This document shows positions 1 through 11,244 of a stretch of 64,000 nt of DNA, in pieces. The notes beneath the pieces were generated by a model. That model did no database searches. It was given only the letters and a program-made list of their open reading frames with translations, and was not told the origin of the DNA. Source of the stretch: Paramecium pentaurelia (taxonomy: Eukaryota; Ciliophora; Oligohymenophorea; Peniculida; Parameciidae); contig CAJJDO010000049.1 of assembly GCA_905183005.1 (NCBI GenBank), positions 125,856 through 189,855 on the forward strand, given 5' to 3'. Position 1 is the stretch's first letter; every line of letters begins with the position of its first letter. The translations under genes and the position numbers were made by a program.

Positions 1-135
1 ATACATTTTGAAAAAATGATTGATTCTCTCTCTATTTTTTGGCCTTCTCTACTTAAATATAACCTTAAAATAAGTTACGATATACTTCTTTATTTTGTTT
101 ACGGAATCAGATTTTTGGAAACATAAATTTATTAA

Positions 136-1991
136 ATGAATCTACAAGCTATAAAGGAAGCTGCTCTATAAATGTATTTATTTTAAATTAAACCAATAGT
201 AAAGATAAACTTACAAAGCCTCCACTTGCTGATACCTTAATAGAAGCTACATCAAATGAAAATTGGAACACACCTACAAAATTATTATAAGAGATTTCAG
301 AGGCATCATTTGGATTGTATAAGACAAGCAATAAAATATAGCACATAATGTGATACAATTATGAAATTTATCTGGAAGAGACTTGATTCAGACAATAAAG
401 AATGGAGAAGAATTTTGAAAGTATGCATAAGAATGCTATTAGACATTAGACACTCAATTTGATTGATTATTTGACTAAAAATGGAGCACCACGTTGTGTT
501 GGAGAGTTCAGGGATTCTATATTTAAAATAAGAAGTTTTTCAGATTTCATTTTAATTGAATAAGGTTCTGATAAAGGACTTTCAAGTAGAATTTAATCAT
601 TAATATTAGTTCGAGAAAAGAGTAAGTAACTTGTTGATTTACTCTGTGACGAGAAATTAATTGAAGAAGAACGAGATAATGCTAAAAAGATTCGTGAACG
701 TTTGGCAGGCATCTTATTTAAATTTATTAAATTTTAGCTGCAGGAGGAATAGGAGCTATAGGAAGTAATACTAATTATTAAGGTTATGGAAGAGACACTT
801 ATAAGAATGACTCATATAAGGGATATGGAAATGATTCTTAAATGAATGAGGCCTCTAAAAATAATGCTAATAAATCAAATAATAATACTAAATCTGATTA
901 ATAAACTTATTGTAAAACATATATAAATTAAATTTAGAGTAAAAGTATGGAATTTGGAATGATGATGGTATTGATAAATCTAAGAAAGCAGAAACTAATA
1001 ATAATAATAATATTAAAAATAATAATACTATTTAATGGAATGTACCTTAAACAGAAGTAATTTAACCACCATTCTAAGAAACTATTCAAAAACTTGCAAA
1101 ACCAATCGAAAAATGGGATGTTCCAGCATCAAAATCAATCTAATAATAACCTTAATAAATATAATAAGCAAAATAAAATACTTAATCATCATAATAAACC
1201 TAAAAGCAAAATATAATTGATATATTTGATTTTGAACCTTAATAAAATCAATAACCATAAGCTCCACCACAGATTTAGCCACTTTAACCTCCTCCAACAT
1301 AAAAATCAACTAATAATGATTGGGGATCTTTTGATAATGTAAAACCTTAGGTCTTTCCTTAATAATAAACATAATCATAAGTTCTTTTGCCTTTAGATGT
1401 ATTTAGTTAATAAGTTTAATAATAATAATCGATGTAACAATAATAAAATAATATTTTTGGATAAGAACAATAATAGAATCAATAATAATAACTATAATAA
1501 CTTTATTAATAATAATAATATTCTCAACCACAATAATATTATTAGCAACATTAAAATTAATAAACAAATTTGAATCTTTATTAATAAAATTAACAATAGT
1601 CTTTATAAATGAACTATAATTAATCACAATATAATTCTATAAATAATCAATAGTAATACTTTTAAGTTAATCAATAATAGTTTAATTAAAATTAGTAAAA
1701 ACTATAATAAACAAAGTAGGAAGATTAAGTATTTGGAGATTTTATTTCTACTTAATAATAAAAATAAACAAATAACAATCCAAATGATCTTCTTGGTATG
1801 TTAGATTTGAAAAAAGAAAAAGAAGAATTAGAAAGTAAAAAATAAATTCCAATTGTAAATCAATAGATATAGTAAAATTAAATTTACCCTGACATTGATA
1901 CATTTACATATAACTATCAAAAAAAATAATAAACATTTAGCAATTGTAATAAATTTCAATTATTTTAGATCAATATCCATAAGGAAGATGA
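136..1991 (+). CDS. Epsin-like ENTH-domain endocytic adaptor
   Basis: Probable clathrin adaptor that binds phosphoinositides at endocytic or Golgi membranes. The first ~150 residues are an ENTH domain: the run EATSNENWNTPTKLLQEISE is the epsin helix-1/2 signature, followed by WKRLDSDNKEWRRILK, a helix with LIDYLTKNGAPR, and a basic helix ending KKIRERLAG. The remaining ~400 residues are Asn/Gln-rich and disordered, with short adaptor-like motifs (DWGSFDN, VFGDF, and DLLGMLDL resembling a clathrin box). About six introns of 23-38 nt give ~565 aa. The intron after the ENTH domain is either a 38-nt GT-AG intron or a 29-nt GC-AG intron. The last short exon encodes TFSNYQYPQGR then TGA. The start is the first ATG in frame with the ENTH helix. 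The family call is firm; the exact partner pathway is inferred. Confidence 0.9.
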
Positions 1992-2160
1992 AATTATGAT
2001 AAACAATTACATTATATTAATTATTAATTATCTTTCAATGCAATTTTTAATAAATTTTGATTTCAAATTGTATTAAAATACAAAAAATTGAACAACATTA
2101 GTATGATTTGATAGGTATATGATGTTATTTCATCTGAATAATGATTAAATTAATTAAAAA

Positions 2161-2768
2161 TCAATCTTCCCTGACTGCCATAAGCAATTCTATACCATCT
2201 TCTTTATAAATTGGTGCAATGGCGGCATATAATGGAACTTCCTTTAGCTCTTTACATTCAAAGGCAATTCCCTGATTCTCTCCATTTATTGAAAAAGATA
2301 ACTATCCCTTTTAAAATTGAATTAGTTAATTTGTACATCAATCATATTAAGCATTACTCCAATAATATCTCCTTTCTTGTATTATTTGCCATATTTATTG
2401 CCACTGGAATTAGAATTGTGTCTCAGTTCGCCATTATAGATTGCCCATCCTTCTTCATTATCACTGAAAGCTTGCTTAGGTGGAGCATTGAGTTTACATC
2501 TTAGAACAGCCCATTCTTGGTGCATACGCCAATCTTTATTAAACTGCCCTTCAAGATTTTAATCTCATAGTAATATTTATAACCTGGAGTGAATTCCTTA
2601 AAGTAGTTATTTTCATACCTAATCACCAATGGCACTTTTAAATCCAGATCCATCAGTAGCTATCACTTATAATTGGTCTTGGCACAATTTCAATTTAGTA
2701 CTAGTTCTTTTAAAATCCCAAGAAAAAAGAGCTTGATTAGTAGATATTCTTACGTAGTAGGTACCCAT
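2161..2768 (-). CDS. SPRY-domain protein
   Basis: Small protein (~177 aa) consisting of little more than one SPRY/B30.2-like domain, a protein-interaction fold with no catalysis. Recognisable strands are GYKYYYEIKILKGSLIKIGV, DNEEGWAIYNGELRHN, KGDIIGVMLNMIDGQLSFSI and NGENQGIAFE, the last being the typical 'NG...GiAF' SPRY motif; the end is PLYAAIAPI. Reading the domain needs three short introns (about 22, 23 and 29 nt), each restoring frame but each ending AAG rather than TAG, so exact borders are uncertain. It ends 169 bp from the convergent epsin gene, and its start lies only 38 bp from the divergent sulfhydryl oxidase start. Interaction partner unknown. Confidence 0.75.
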
Positions 2769-2806
2769 CTGGGTATTCCATTTTTATATATTTTTTATTT
2801 AATTTA

Positions 2807-3505
2807 ATGTAAAAGCCTTACATCGTGATAGTTGGTGTTTCACTCTTTTTTATCACTCTGTTCCTCATTAATACAATCCATTAATATGATGAAATACCAT
2901 AATAAATCCAAGAAGCCCAATATATAAAAGCAACAGATTTGCTAGCTGTTTAAGTTCCATTCCCTTGGGAAATCAAATAGCCAGATGAAGAGCATTTAAA
3001 AATATTAGATTAAAATGAAACTGATATAATTGAAGGTTACTCTTTAATAAAAAATCAAATTAGAAAAGAAATTTACCAATGGAATTACCAGAGAAGAATT
3101 AGGTCGAGCAGGATGGACTCTTTTGCACATGATTTCAGCCACTCTTCCAGTTGATTTTGATGAAGAATTCACATTCAAAATCAATGTCTTTTTGAATCTA
3201 TTGTAAGACAAAAATGCTATTTTTTCCACGTTAGTGGACAGTTCTTCCCCTGTAAAGAGTGTGCAGGACATTTTCTGAATATGACTACCGTTTTGCCATA
3301 CGAAGGAACCACTAGAGTCGATTTCATGTAATATCTTTGCATGTTGCATAACGAAGTAAATGAAAGATTACAAAAAGTACATTAAAAATTATATGATAAG
3401 CCAACCTTTAATTGTAGTGAAATACATTAAAGATGGGGTGGAGATTGTGGTTGTAAAAGTGCATTGGAGGAGAGCATTAAAAAATATAGTAAGGGGTAAA
3501 ATTGA
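2807..3505 (+). CDS. Erv/ALR-type FAD-linked sulfhydryl oxidase, membrane anchored
   Basis: Predicted thiol oxidase that makes disulfide bonds and passes electrons through FAD to oxygen or cytochrome c. Residues ~1-25 form an N-terminal hydrophobic anchor (IVIVGVSLFFITLFLI). The Erv domain follows: GRAGWTLLHMISATLP (FAD-binding helix), FGQFFPCKECAGHF with the active-site CxxC, LCMLHNEVNERL, and the C-terminal FNCSEIHQRWGGDCGCK cysteine pair typical of Erv1/Erv2. Two introns (28 and 32 nt, both ending TAG) give ~212 aa. An anchored Erv domain suits the secretory pathway (Erv2-like) as well as the mitochondrial intermembrane space (Erv1-like); the sequence does not decide. Its start is 38 bp from the divergent SPRY gene. 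Confidence 0.92.
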
Positions 3506-4702
3506 TCATATAGAAATATAATTCAATATTCTTAAATTTAATTCAATTGCTAATTATATTATAAATAATTGAAAAATGAACTAAATATAGAATCTCATTT
3601 TTAGTTCTTATTTTTAATATCTATTTGAATATATATCTACATTCGATCAATAAATTAATTTTATTACATATCTAGTTTTCTTAAATAAAATATCTATTAG
3701 GCTTAATATTATATTTTAAATAAATATTATCTATAGCTTATAAACTATTTTTTAAACTGCTTAAGGAATATATAGTTCAAATTCAATACTTCAATCTCTT
3801 ATAATTAGTATATTAGTCTAACAATTGATTTTTATCAAATTTAATAATCTTTTTAGACTAAAAATCTTTGATACAATAATCAATTATTATATCAAAGATA
3901 TTTAATCATTCAAAGTATTATATTCATAATTTTATTAAATATATTTGCTTTAAGAATCTATATCTTACATACTGACAGATTATAATAACAAAGAAATATT
4001 TAACTGAGATCCAGCATAAGAATAATATAATTTCAGTCTAATTAATATTATCACCAAATTTTTTTTGGTTTATATAACTTTTAAAATATAAATTAAAATT
4101 TCTTAAGAATATATACATTTGAATAATTCAAATGCATAATTTATTTTAAATTATTAGCTTTAGCTTTTTAATCATCTAAATATTTTTAGAGATTCTAGAA
4201 TTTTTAAATCACAAAAAGTTGAAATAGTAATAAATTATTTGTAAACAATATTTACTTATGTTGAAAATCATAAAGATAGGTTTCCTTTAATAAATACTGT
4301 TCAGTTATGTGTAAAATATTTCAACAAAGAATTTATATGATTGGAAAATTAATAAATAATTAAAAAATAGAGTTTATGACTTTAGTTGATAGTGAAGACA
4401 TTCTGATTTTTTATTAATAATATTATTTAAGGTCAATAGTTTTAATATTTTGTATTTATGCATGTTAGATTCTTATATTAAAGTTAAAAATATCTTTTTA
4501 TAAAGAATTTGTTTAATTATGAATTTACTTGATTCAAATAAATGTTTCGCAATGGATTAGTGAAGATGGGGACAATAACAATAATCTAATTAGTATAAAT
4601 GTTATGAAACATTTACATAGTCTAGAATTATAAAAATAATTATATATACCAACATTAAAACGAAGAAATTTTATTCCGTTTTTGGTATTATTAAAAATAA
4701 AT
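3506..4702. other. Intergenic, no gene seen (1.2 kb)
   Basis: Very AT-rich sequence with frequent TGA in all frames on both strands and no recognisable protein or RNA. The last ~30 bases hold the CCGTTTTT element described separately. Confidence 0.6.
4676..4683 (+). promoter_or_regulatory. CCGTTTTT element upstream of TMP gene 1
   Basis: The octamer CCGTTTTT starts exactly 27 bases before the ATG. The same octamer sits at the same distance before TMP gene 2 and, in reverse orientation, just before the lectin/crystallin gene. A regulatory role is inference; no such site was recalled from literature. Confidence 0.4.
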
Positions 4703-5835
4703 ATGAAAACATTCGTTGTGATTTGCCTCGTAGCAGCTGTGTTTGCACTTGACACAAACAAATTCGCCGTGCTTCTCCAAGCAGGCACAAGAGGAAATGA
4801 TGCTGTTGAATCCGTTTACAATCTCTTAAGAGATTTGAAAACAGAAAATGTGAATGTGTAAGCTGCTGCTGACAAAAAGAACAATACAGACGAAGGTATA
4901 TAGTATTATTATTTGTAGAAATCTTTTCATAAGTTATTGGTGACTTGACTAATGTTGCCTCACTCAATAAGTAATAATGGGAAGCTCTCGGTGCTGTCAG
5001 AACCGATGTTGAAGCTTAAGTCAGAGTAAGCAAAATAATTAATTTATTAAGGATGGATATTAATGGTTGGCCTGGGCAGAAGCCAGACTTGCTGAAATCG
5101 AAAGAAGAAATGCTTAACTCCAAGATTAAAGATGTTGGGCCAATGGACTTTTTGTTAGATCCTTAGCTGATCATGCTGATGCCATCGGAGTCGTCTAACT
5201 CTTATAATAAGATGTTGCTGGTTTCTTAACAAACAATGCTGGAGTTGAACTTGTTGAAAAGGCTTAAACAATCGCCGATAAATTATCAGCATACAGTCAT
5301 CTTTTCTAATAAGATGCTATCTAAAAATTCTAATCACTTGCTGAAGTAAAGAGAGAAGGAACAACTGGAGAATAAGTCCTTTAAATCTTATAAGATTTAT
5401 AAGTTGAATTAGAATCAACTCTTGCTACCTTATAAGAATAAGAAATCCATGCAGCATTTGCTCTTGCCAAATACGTTTCAGATACAAATGCTGAAGTTGC
5501 TTGGTTGAATTCTGAACACGAAAGAAGAACTGGTTTAGTTGAAAAATTAGAAACTGTACAATTTTATTTAATATTATTTTATAGCAACTCCCAGCTGTCC
5601 TTGCTTAATAAGCCAAAGCCCTCAAACTCTGGAAAGATTCTTTGAACGCCGTTGCAGGAGCTACCGCTGATTTGGAAGAGAAGAGAGAATTCTATGCCTC
5701 CGAAACTGCCAGAAGAGCCGGTACCATTTATCACAATAATCAATAGAGGAAAACGCTATCATCGATGTTGTCATCTAATTGTTCAAAGACTAAGTTAGAT
5801 CCTTAGCTTCATAAACCAGCCTTGGAAGAAAATGA
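4703..5835 (+). CDS. Trichocyst matrix protein (TMP) precursor 1
   Basis: Structural cargo of trichocysts, the exocytotic crystalline dense-core granules of Paramecium. TMP precursors enter the secretory pathway and are cleaved to small acidic proteins that crystallise. The protein starts with a signal peptide (MKTFVVICLVAAVFA). The rest is almost entirely heptad-like coiled coil rich in Ala, Glu, Leu and Gln, with the family's Trp-containing block (WLAWAEARLAEIERRNAQLQ and a later AWLNSEHERRT) and the end SLASQTSLGRK. Four introns (23, 26, 29, 26 nt; the second ends AAG) give ~342 aa, normal for the family. Codons are richer in GCC/GTC/CTC than neighbouring genes, as expected of very highly expressed genes. 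The specific TMP subfamily was not assigned. Confidence 0.93.
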
Positions 5836-6797
5836 TTTCCATAATAATACAAATATATTCAATTTAAAAAATGAATAATTAGACTTAATTGCTTTTCTTT
5901 CTTCATTTGTTTTAGAAATAATCTTAATTATTTCAAAGAATTTTAGTTAAGTAATAAACCCATTTTTAGCGTATATTGCTAAAATAAAAATTCTGAGGAT
6001 TTGAATTTGTTGTTTTATTTATTTTCTATAATATTTTTTCTTAAATATAGAATCAAAAATTGAAAATATTCATTTTTAAAATCAATACAAACAATATAAA
6101 TATATCATATAGCCCTAATCATGACTTCTTAAGTTTAAGAAAATCTCAGTCTATTATAGAAAATTTTTATATTTTATTATACACACAATAAAATGTGAAA
6201 AAAACTTCAAAATAAAGTAATATTAATAATATATGACTTAAAAAATGCAAAATTTGTAATTAACTCAAACAAGTTAAAATTGTTTTAAATAATTATTTAT
6301 AGACAAAATAGTAAAACCTTTTCAACTAATCTAATTTATAAAACAAAAATTTTACGAATATTTAATGTAAAAAAACAAATAAATCTTATTTATTTAATTA
6401 AAATATACAAAAAAACCTAATACTCAAAAGTTAATAACAGTTAAATTTTTAGGACCTTTTATAAAATTTGAGAATTGAATACTAAACATCAAGTTAAGAT
6501 TATTATTCATAGATGAGAAAGCTAATACAGGATAAATTATATTTCTAACGTAATCAATCATTATATTTGAAATAAAATATCATCAAATCTAAAATAAAAT
6601 AATTTATATAAATAGATAATTTTTTCAGTATCTCATTTTTAAGATCTTTTTAAATTCATTCTGATTCAAATAATCAATTATTACTATATTTTTAGATAAG
6701 TGTCTTTATCAATATGATTTTCTAAACATTAATTTTTTATAAAATTTGACCCATATAAAAGGGGGAAATATAAATTTTATTACACATAAATAAAATT
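5836..6797. other. Intergenic, no gene seen (0.96 kb)
   Basis: AT-rich stretch downstream of TMP gene 1 with no sustained open frame under the ciliate code and no recognisable RNA gene. Confidence 0.6.
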
Positions 6798-7496
6798 ATG
6801 TTAACTCAATCTATCTTGAGCGTTGAATCCAGCAAAGTTTACAAACCAAAAAACAGTTAAATTGGGTTGTTATCAACTGCAATTAGTAAACTTGGAGACT
6901 CTAACTATACAACAAAAACCAGAGAGTCAACTAATATGTCTCCAGTCAGAATGAGATTATTTAGAGACTCTTCACCAAAGTAAAGCAAAGGCTTATAAGG
7001 AGTAGTAGTTGGGGAATACCAGTATTTATTTTAATTAGTTTAGTGCTTTAACTCCTGCTCATATTGTATTTAGTAGCATTCATAAAAGTACGTCTCCTAT
7101 TAGAGCAAATAGAAATTATAATGAATCTCCTTAAAGAGCTAAAGTTAGATTGGATAGATTCAAAAATTGGGACTCAAAATTAGGACTAGAGCTCTAAATC
7201 CAAAACACAAAATTTACTAGACTTAATAATGAATTATCTTATTCAAGTTATCAATCTCATCATTTATCCACTAAATCATCCATTTTCTTAGGTAATAATC
7301 AGAGTGGATTGGGTTTTGGTGGAAATTAAAGTGATATAAGATTATTGAGTGCAAAATTAAATGCAATTCCACCTACTTAAATAGGAGCATTTAGTGTTGG
7401 GTATATATTATAATATATATTAATAGACATAATCATGAATTAGCTGATTTGTAGCAATCGCTAAGTAGAATTTTAAAATAAAGTCGATAGTATTGA
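6798..7496 (+). CDS. Uncharacterised Ser/Asn-rich protein
   Basis: Not recognised. With two short introns (22 and 26 nt, both GTA...TAG) the reading gives ~216 aa: a polar N-terminus with several Ser-Pro sites (NMSPVRMRLFRDSSPK, STSPIRANRNYNESPQR), a charged segment KVRLDRFKNWDSKLGLELQI, a Ser/Gly-rich middle, and a short helical C-terminus ELADLQQSLSRILKQSRQY. No signal peptide or membrane segment. The SP motifs could be proline-directed phosphorylation sites. The next gene on the same strand starts 39 bp after this stop. Confidence 0.6.
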
Positions 7497-7535
7497 AATA
7501 AATTGATAATTATTTTATATTAAAAAGAATTTTAT

Positions 7536-8007
7536 ATGGATATAAAAATATAAACTAAAAGTGAAACATTCTTAATTTTTATTGAAAATTTAACTATCCG
7601 TGAACTTAAATGTAAATTAAATAGATTAGGAATAGAATTGAAAGATATTGTGATATAGTAAAATTTTGAAAGCATAGTTTAGTTTTTATGATAATGATTA
7701 TGATAAAATTGTGATTATTGATGATAAAGATGTTGGGTATGCATTTCAATAAGGAAAAATAAAATATAGAAATAGAATTAAATTTTATATTTACTATAAG
7801 CTAAAGTAACCTAAAATAAATAAAACATTGGGTCAAATATAGGATTAGAAAGAATTGGCTTTATCTGATTAAAGTGAAACAATAAGAGAATCTATTGATA
7901 ATTTGATAGTATTTCCTTTTCCTACTGTATAGAAAAGAGAAGAAATATTAAAAAATAAAATAGAAAATTATATCGATACTCTTTTACGGGAATAGTATGA
8001 AATTTGA
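7536..8007 (+). CDS. Small PB1-like-domain protein
   Basis: About 147 aa after removing one 28-nt intron (begins GTG, ends TAG). The first ~85 residues resemble a PB1 fold: FLIFIENLTIRELKCKL, then FSFYDNDYDKIVIIDDKDVG, matching the 'Y-D-x-D-x-D-x-V-x-I' OPCA motif and following 'DL' of PB1 domains, and a closing strand RIKFYIYYKL. PB1 domains pair head-to-tail in signalling and autophagy scaffolds. The C-terminal ~60 residues are charged and helical (KREEILKNKIENYIDTLLRE). The assignment rests on motif resemblance only. It ends 74 bp from the convergent eS19 gene. Confidence 0.6.
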
Positions 8008-8081
8008 TTTTATATATAAAATATATATTTATGATTATAATCCTGTATATTTATTAATGTACTTATGTGATGTATTATAAA

Positions 8082-8577
8082 TCATTTTCTGGCAGCTAAG
8101 GCAACTTGAGTTGCAATTCTATTTAAATCTTATTATCCTTCTTTGGTAACAATTCTTGAACCTTTCTTTAAAAGTGATTTGTTATCTTTCTTTAAAACTT
8201 TAATTGTTTCCAATTATTAGAGTAAATATCTAATAACTTTTCCAGATCCTGATTCATGCTTTCCATTATCATTAACTGAGCCAAACATATGAGTCAGATT
8301 TCCAACACCCTAAAGTTAATTATTTAATTATTAATACCCAATGGCCTCTAACATAAATTTTACGAGCAAGTGCTGCAGCTCTAACATACATCCAATCTTA
8401 ATCAATTGGTGAGATTTCTTTTCCAAGTCCTGTTTTTACTATTGAACCCCACTCTGGAATCTTGATCTTGTTATTTTTTTTCAAGTATTCTGCATAAGCA
8501 CGAATGAAATCTTAAGCTGGTACATCCTTTTATAAATTTCATGAGTTTACTTTCACTGTATAAAAAGGTGCTGACAT
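8082..8577 (-). CDS. RPS19: Ribosomal protein eS19
   Basis: Small-subunit ribosomal protein of the cytoplasmic 40S, needed for 18S rRNA maturation. The ~147-aa length matches the family. Diagnostic stretches are VPAQDFIRAYAEYLKK, KIPEWGSIVKTG, DWMYVRAAALARKIYVRG, GSGKVIRYLLQQLE and the C-terminal NRIATQVALAARK. Two introns (24 nt ending AAG; 28 nt ending TAG), the second inside the conserved 'RGHWGVGNLT' region. Confidence 0.97.
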
Positions 8578-9275
8578 TAGAAAAATTAAATTATTTTTTG
8601 AATATTTTTTGCAAGATTTTAATTAATAATTAAACAACTTTATAAAATACTAACAATCTCATCTCCTGTATTCAAATGTTAACATATTTATAAAAAACAT
8701 TGAAGAATATATTATTTGACTAAAATATTTACAAATTTAATTTGATATCATTTGTAATTTAAATAGTTATCTTAATTTTTCTTATGATTATTCTTAATTT
8801 TTTTAAGGTTTTTAAAGAGATTTTATTAAACAAAATAATGATGGATTCCTTATGGAATAATAAATCAAATAAAACTAATTAATAGAAGATTAATCTAGTA
8901 AGAGTAATTTGATATATTAATAATAAGGATTAAGTTTAAGTTAGATGAAAATATTAAGATGGGAATAATACAATATCCAATTCAATTATATACATTAAGT
9001 ATTAATGAGTCAAATAGATAATATAAAGTTTTGCACAATATTAAAACAAAAATTGTCTAAAAATGAGGATTTAATTTACTTAAAATTACATAAAAATAAT
9101 GATCCAATAAGGGTAAAGAAGGAGATAAATTTATTAAAAAAATGGATTGATTGTATGATATGAAAAATTGATTATATGATTTAAGTAATATTATAAGAAA
9201 ATGGGGATAATAAATTATAAATTAATTACATACATAAGCATTTTCGATCCGTTTTTAAAACATTAAATTAAATAT
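8578..9275. other. Intergenic with one doubtful short ORF
   Basis: Mostly featureless AT-rich sequence. An open frame at 8945-9163 (+) would give 72 aa (begins MKILRWEQYNIQF, ends KKWIDCMI), possibly with an upstream exon from 8838, but no intron joins the two convincingly and no family is recognised. I do not call a gene here. Confidence 0.4.
9249..9256 (+). promoter_or_regulatory. CCGTTTTT element upstream of TMP gene 2
   Basis: Same octamer and same 27-base distance to the ATG as at TMP gene 1, in otherwise unrelated flanking sequence. Function inferred only. Confidence 0.4.
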
Positions 9276-10467
9276 ATGCAAAAACTAGCCATCTTGACAT
9301 TGGTTCTTGCTCTTGCAGCTTCCAAGTTTGTAGATACACATGCAAGCTTGGCTTAGATTGATTCTAATCCATTTGGAAATGTTGTGTTGTCAGCAATCAA
9401 GGCACACTTATAAGCTTAAACACCAGCCAATGAGGTCAATATGTTATTGAATGGTGTTGCTGCTGGATTATAATAAGATTAAAATGACCATGATCATGCT
9501 TTTGAACTTGATACAACCACAAACAATAGAGTAAGAATATTAAACCATATAATAGATCGTTGAAGATTTAGAAAAGGAAATCTTGTATCACTAAAATCAA
9601 ATCTCATCTAACACTTAATTGAGAGATGACACAATTGAAGCATTGGCTGTTTCTGAAGAAGACATTAGAGTCACAATTTCAGACATTGCAACAAATGAAT
9701 AAACTTATGCTAGAGAAGAAGCCACAAGAAACTAATAACACGAAACCTTTGTTGCTAAAGTCGCTGCCATCGATGATGTTATTGATGCTATTGATGATGC
9801 TGCCAAACTCGTCTAACATTTGAGCTTAGGTGCTTCATTTGTCTAAGTTAAATCAAAGTATGAAACAGTTCACAAGAGACTTACTGACAACACCTCACAT
9901 AGCCAACTCTTATAAGTAAATTATATCTTTCTATAATCTATTTTTTAGCCAGTTGTTGTTGCTCTTGCTGAATTAGCTACTCACGGAGTTAACTAAAAGG
10001 CCTTAACCAAGATTGCTTAATTATTGAGCGAAATCAGATAATAATTAGTCTAAGAAAAGGCTGTCAAGACAGTAATTAAATTAATTAAAATAAATAGGAC
10101 GTTGAAGATAGATAAGCTGCACATTGGGCTGAATTCAGCGCTCATTTGAGCAATGAACACACCAGATTGGTTGAAAGAAAAGCTTAATTGGAAGTCTAAA
10201 TCTAAGAATAAAAGGATACAATTGAAGATGCTTAATCATGGATCGAATTCCACACCTTAGAATTAGAGAACAGTGAAGAAAGACTTGCTGGATAATAAGC
10301 ATGGTATGCAGTCTAATCAGAAATCTATGAAACTTAAACTGCTGAAAGGTAATATATAAGTAATATCATATTTTAGAGCTGCTTAAAATGAAATCGTTGA
10401 TAGACTTTAAGAACACATCAGTGAAAAATTATCAACCACCGCTCAATTCATCAGCAAAAGAAATTGA
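9276..10467 (+). CDS. Trichocyst matrix protein (TMP) precursor 2
   Basis: Second TMP cargo precursor. Signal peptide MQKLAILTLVLALAASKF, a ~60-residue pro-region containing a His/Asp-rich patch (QDQNDHDHAFELD), then long Ala/Glu/Gln coiled coil. The family block appears near the middle (HWAEFSAHLSNEHTRLVERK) and again near the end (ENSEERLAGQQAWYAVQSEI). The C-terminus is STTAQFISKRN. Four introns (25, 33, 26, 28 nt, all ending TAG) give ~359 aa. GC-richer codons than the neighbourhood, like TMP 1. It differs from TMP 1 and TMP 3 along most of its length, so the three are distinct subfamily members rather than recent tandem copies. Confidence 0.93.
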
Positions 10468-11022
10468 TTTATTAAAAACAATAAATTATGAACAATAGTT
10501 CTTAGTTCAAACAGTTAAACTTAAAATTTCTAGTTTGTTATACTCTTATTATATTCTAATATAAAATAATTAATAGAATACCTATTTATTCTTTAATTAT
10601 TTATATAAAGAGTTTGGATATTATTTATAGAGTATTTAATTAAAAGTGATTGAAATAATGTAAATTATTTATTGTTTCTCATTCCTAAAGGATCTAAAAA
10701 AAACAAAATACTTATTTGTTTAAATTAATTTTCTCAATAAATAAACTATATTTATACTTATGAACAATTATTCAAAATAAATAGTTAAACAAAATAATAA
10801 AATTAGTATTTAATTTTACAATTAGTTAATATCAAATATTATATTTGTATATCAATCTATGATATTCTAAATTGAAAACAAAAGCTTAAATTTCATTATA
10901 AAGTGATCTTTGATTGTATTAATTATTTATTAAATATCTGAAAAAACAATAAGAAGTTTATGAATTGAGAATTAAAAGATAAATAAAATTACAAAAATGA
11001 GATAAATAATTTTGTTACAACA
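10468..11022. other. Intergenic, no gene seen
   Basis: AT-rich spacer after TMP 2; frequent stops in all frames, nothing recognisable. Confidence 0.6.
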
Positions 11023-11244
11023 TCACTTTTCTTCTATATTTTGATGTTCGTCCTTTTTTTAAATATCCAATAATTATTATCTTTATTTTTCAAATTATCT
11101 CCTTAATACTTCTAAATCATCTCTAGAAATTCGCTTTAATAAATTTAGCCACTTAATTTCCATATTTGTTAAACTTAGAACTTACTCATCTTATTCTTCT
11201 GAATAAACTTGCGAGTAAGCTTATGAATGATTTTTTGAATTCAT
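11023..11244 (-). CDS. Possible small charged protein (73 aa)
   Basis: Single-exon ORF without introns. The product starts MNSKNHSQAYSQVY, then has an amphipathic helix NMEIKWLNLLKRISRDDLEV followed by a Gln/Lys-rich helical tail ending EEK. The helical, non-random composition favours a real gene, but it is short, isolated in a gene-poor stretch and has no recognised relatives. Confidence 0.35.
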
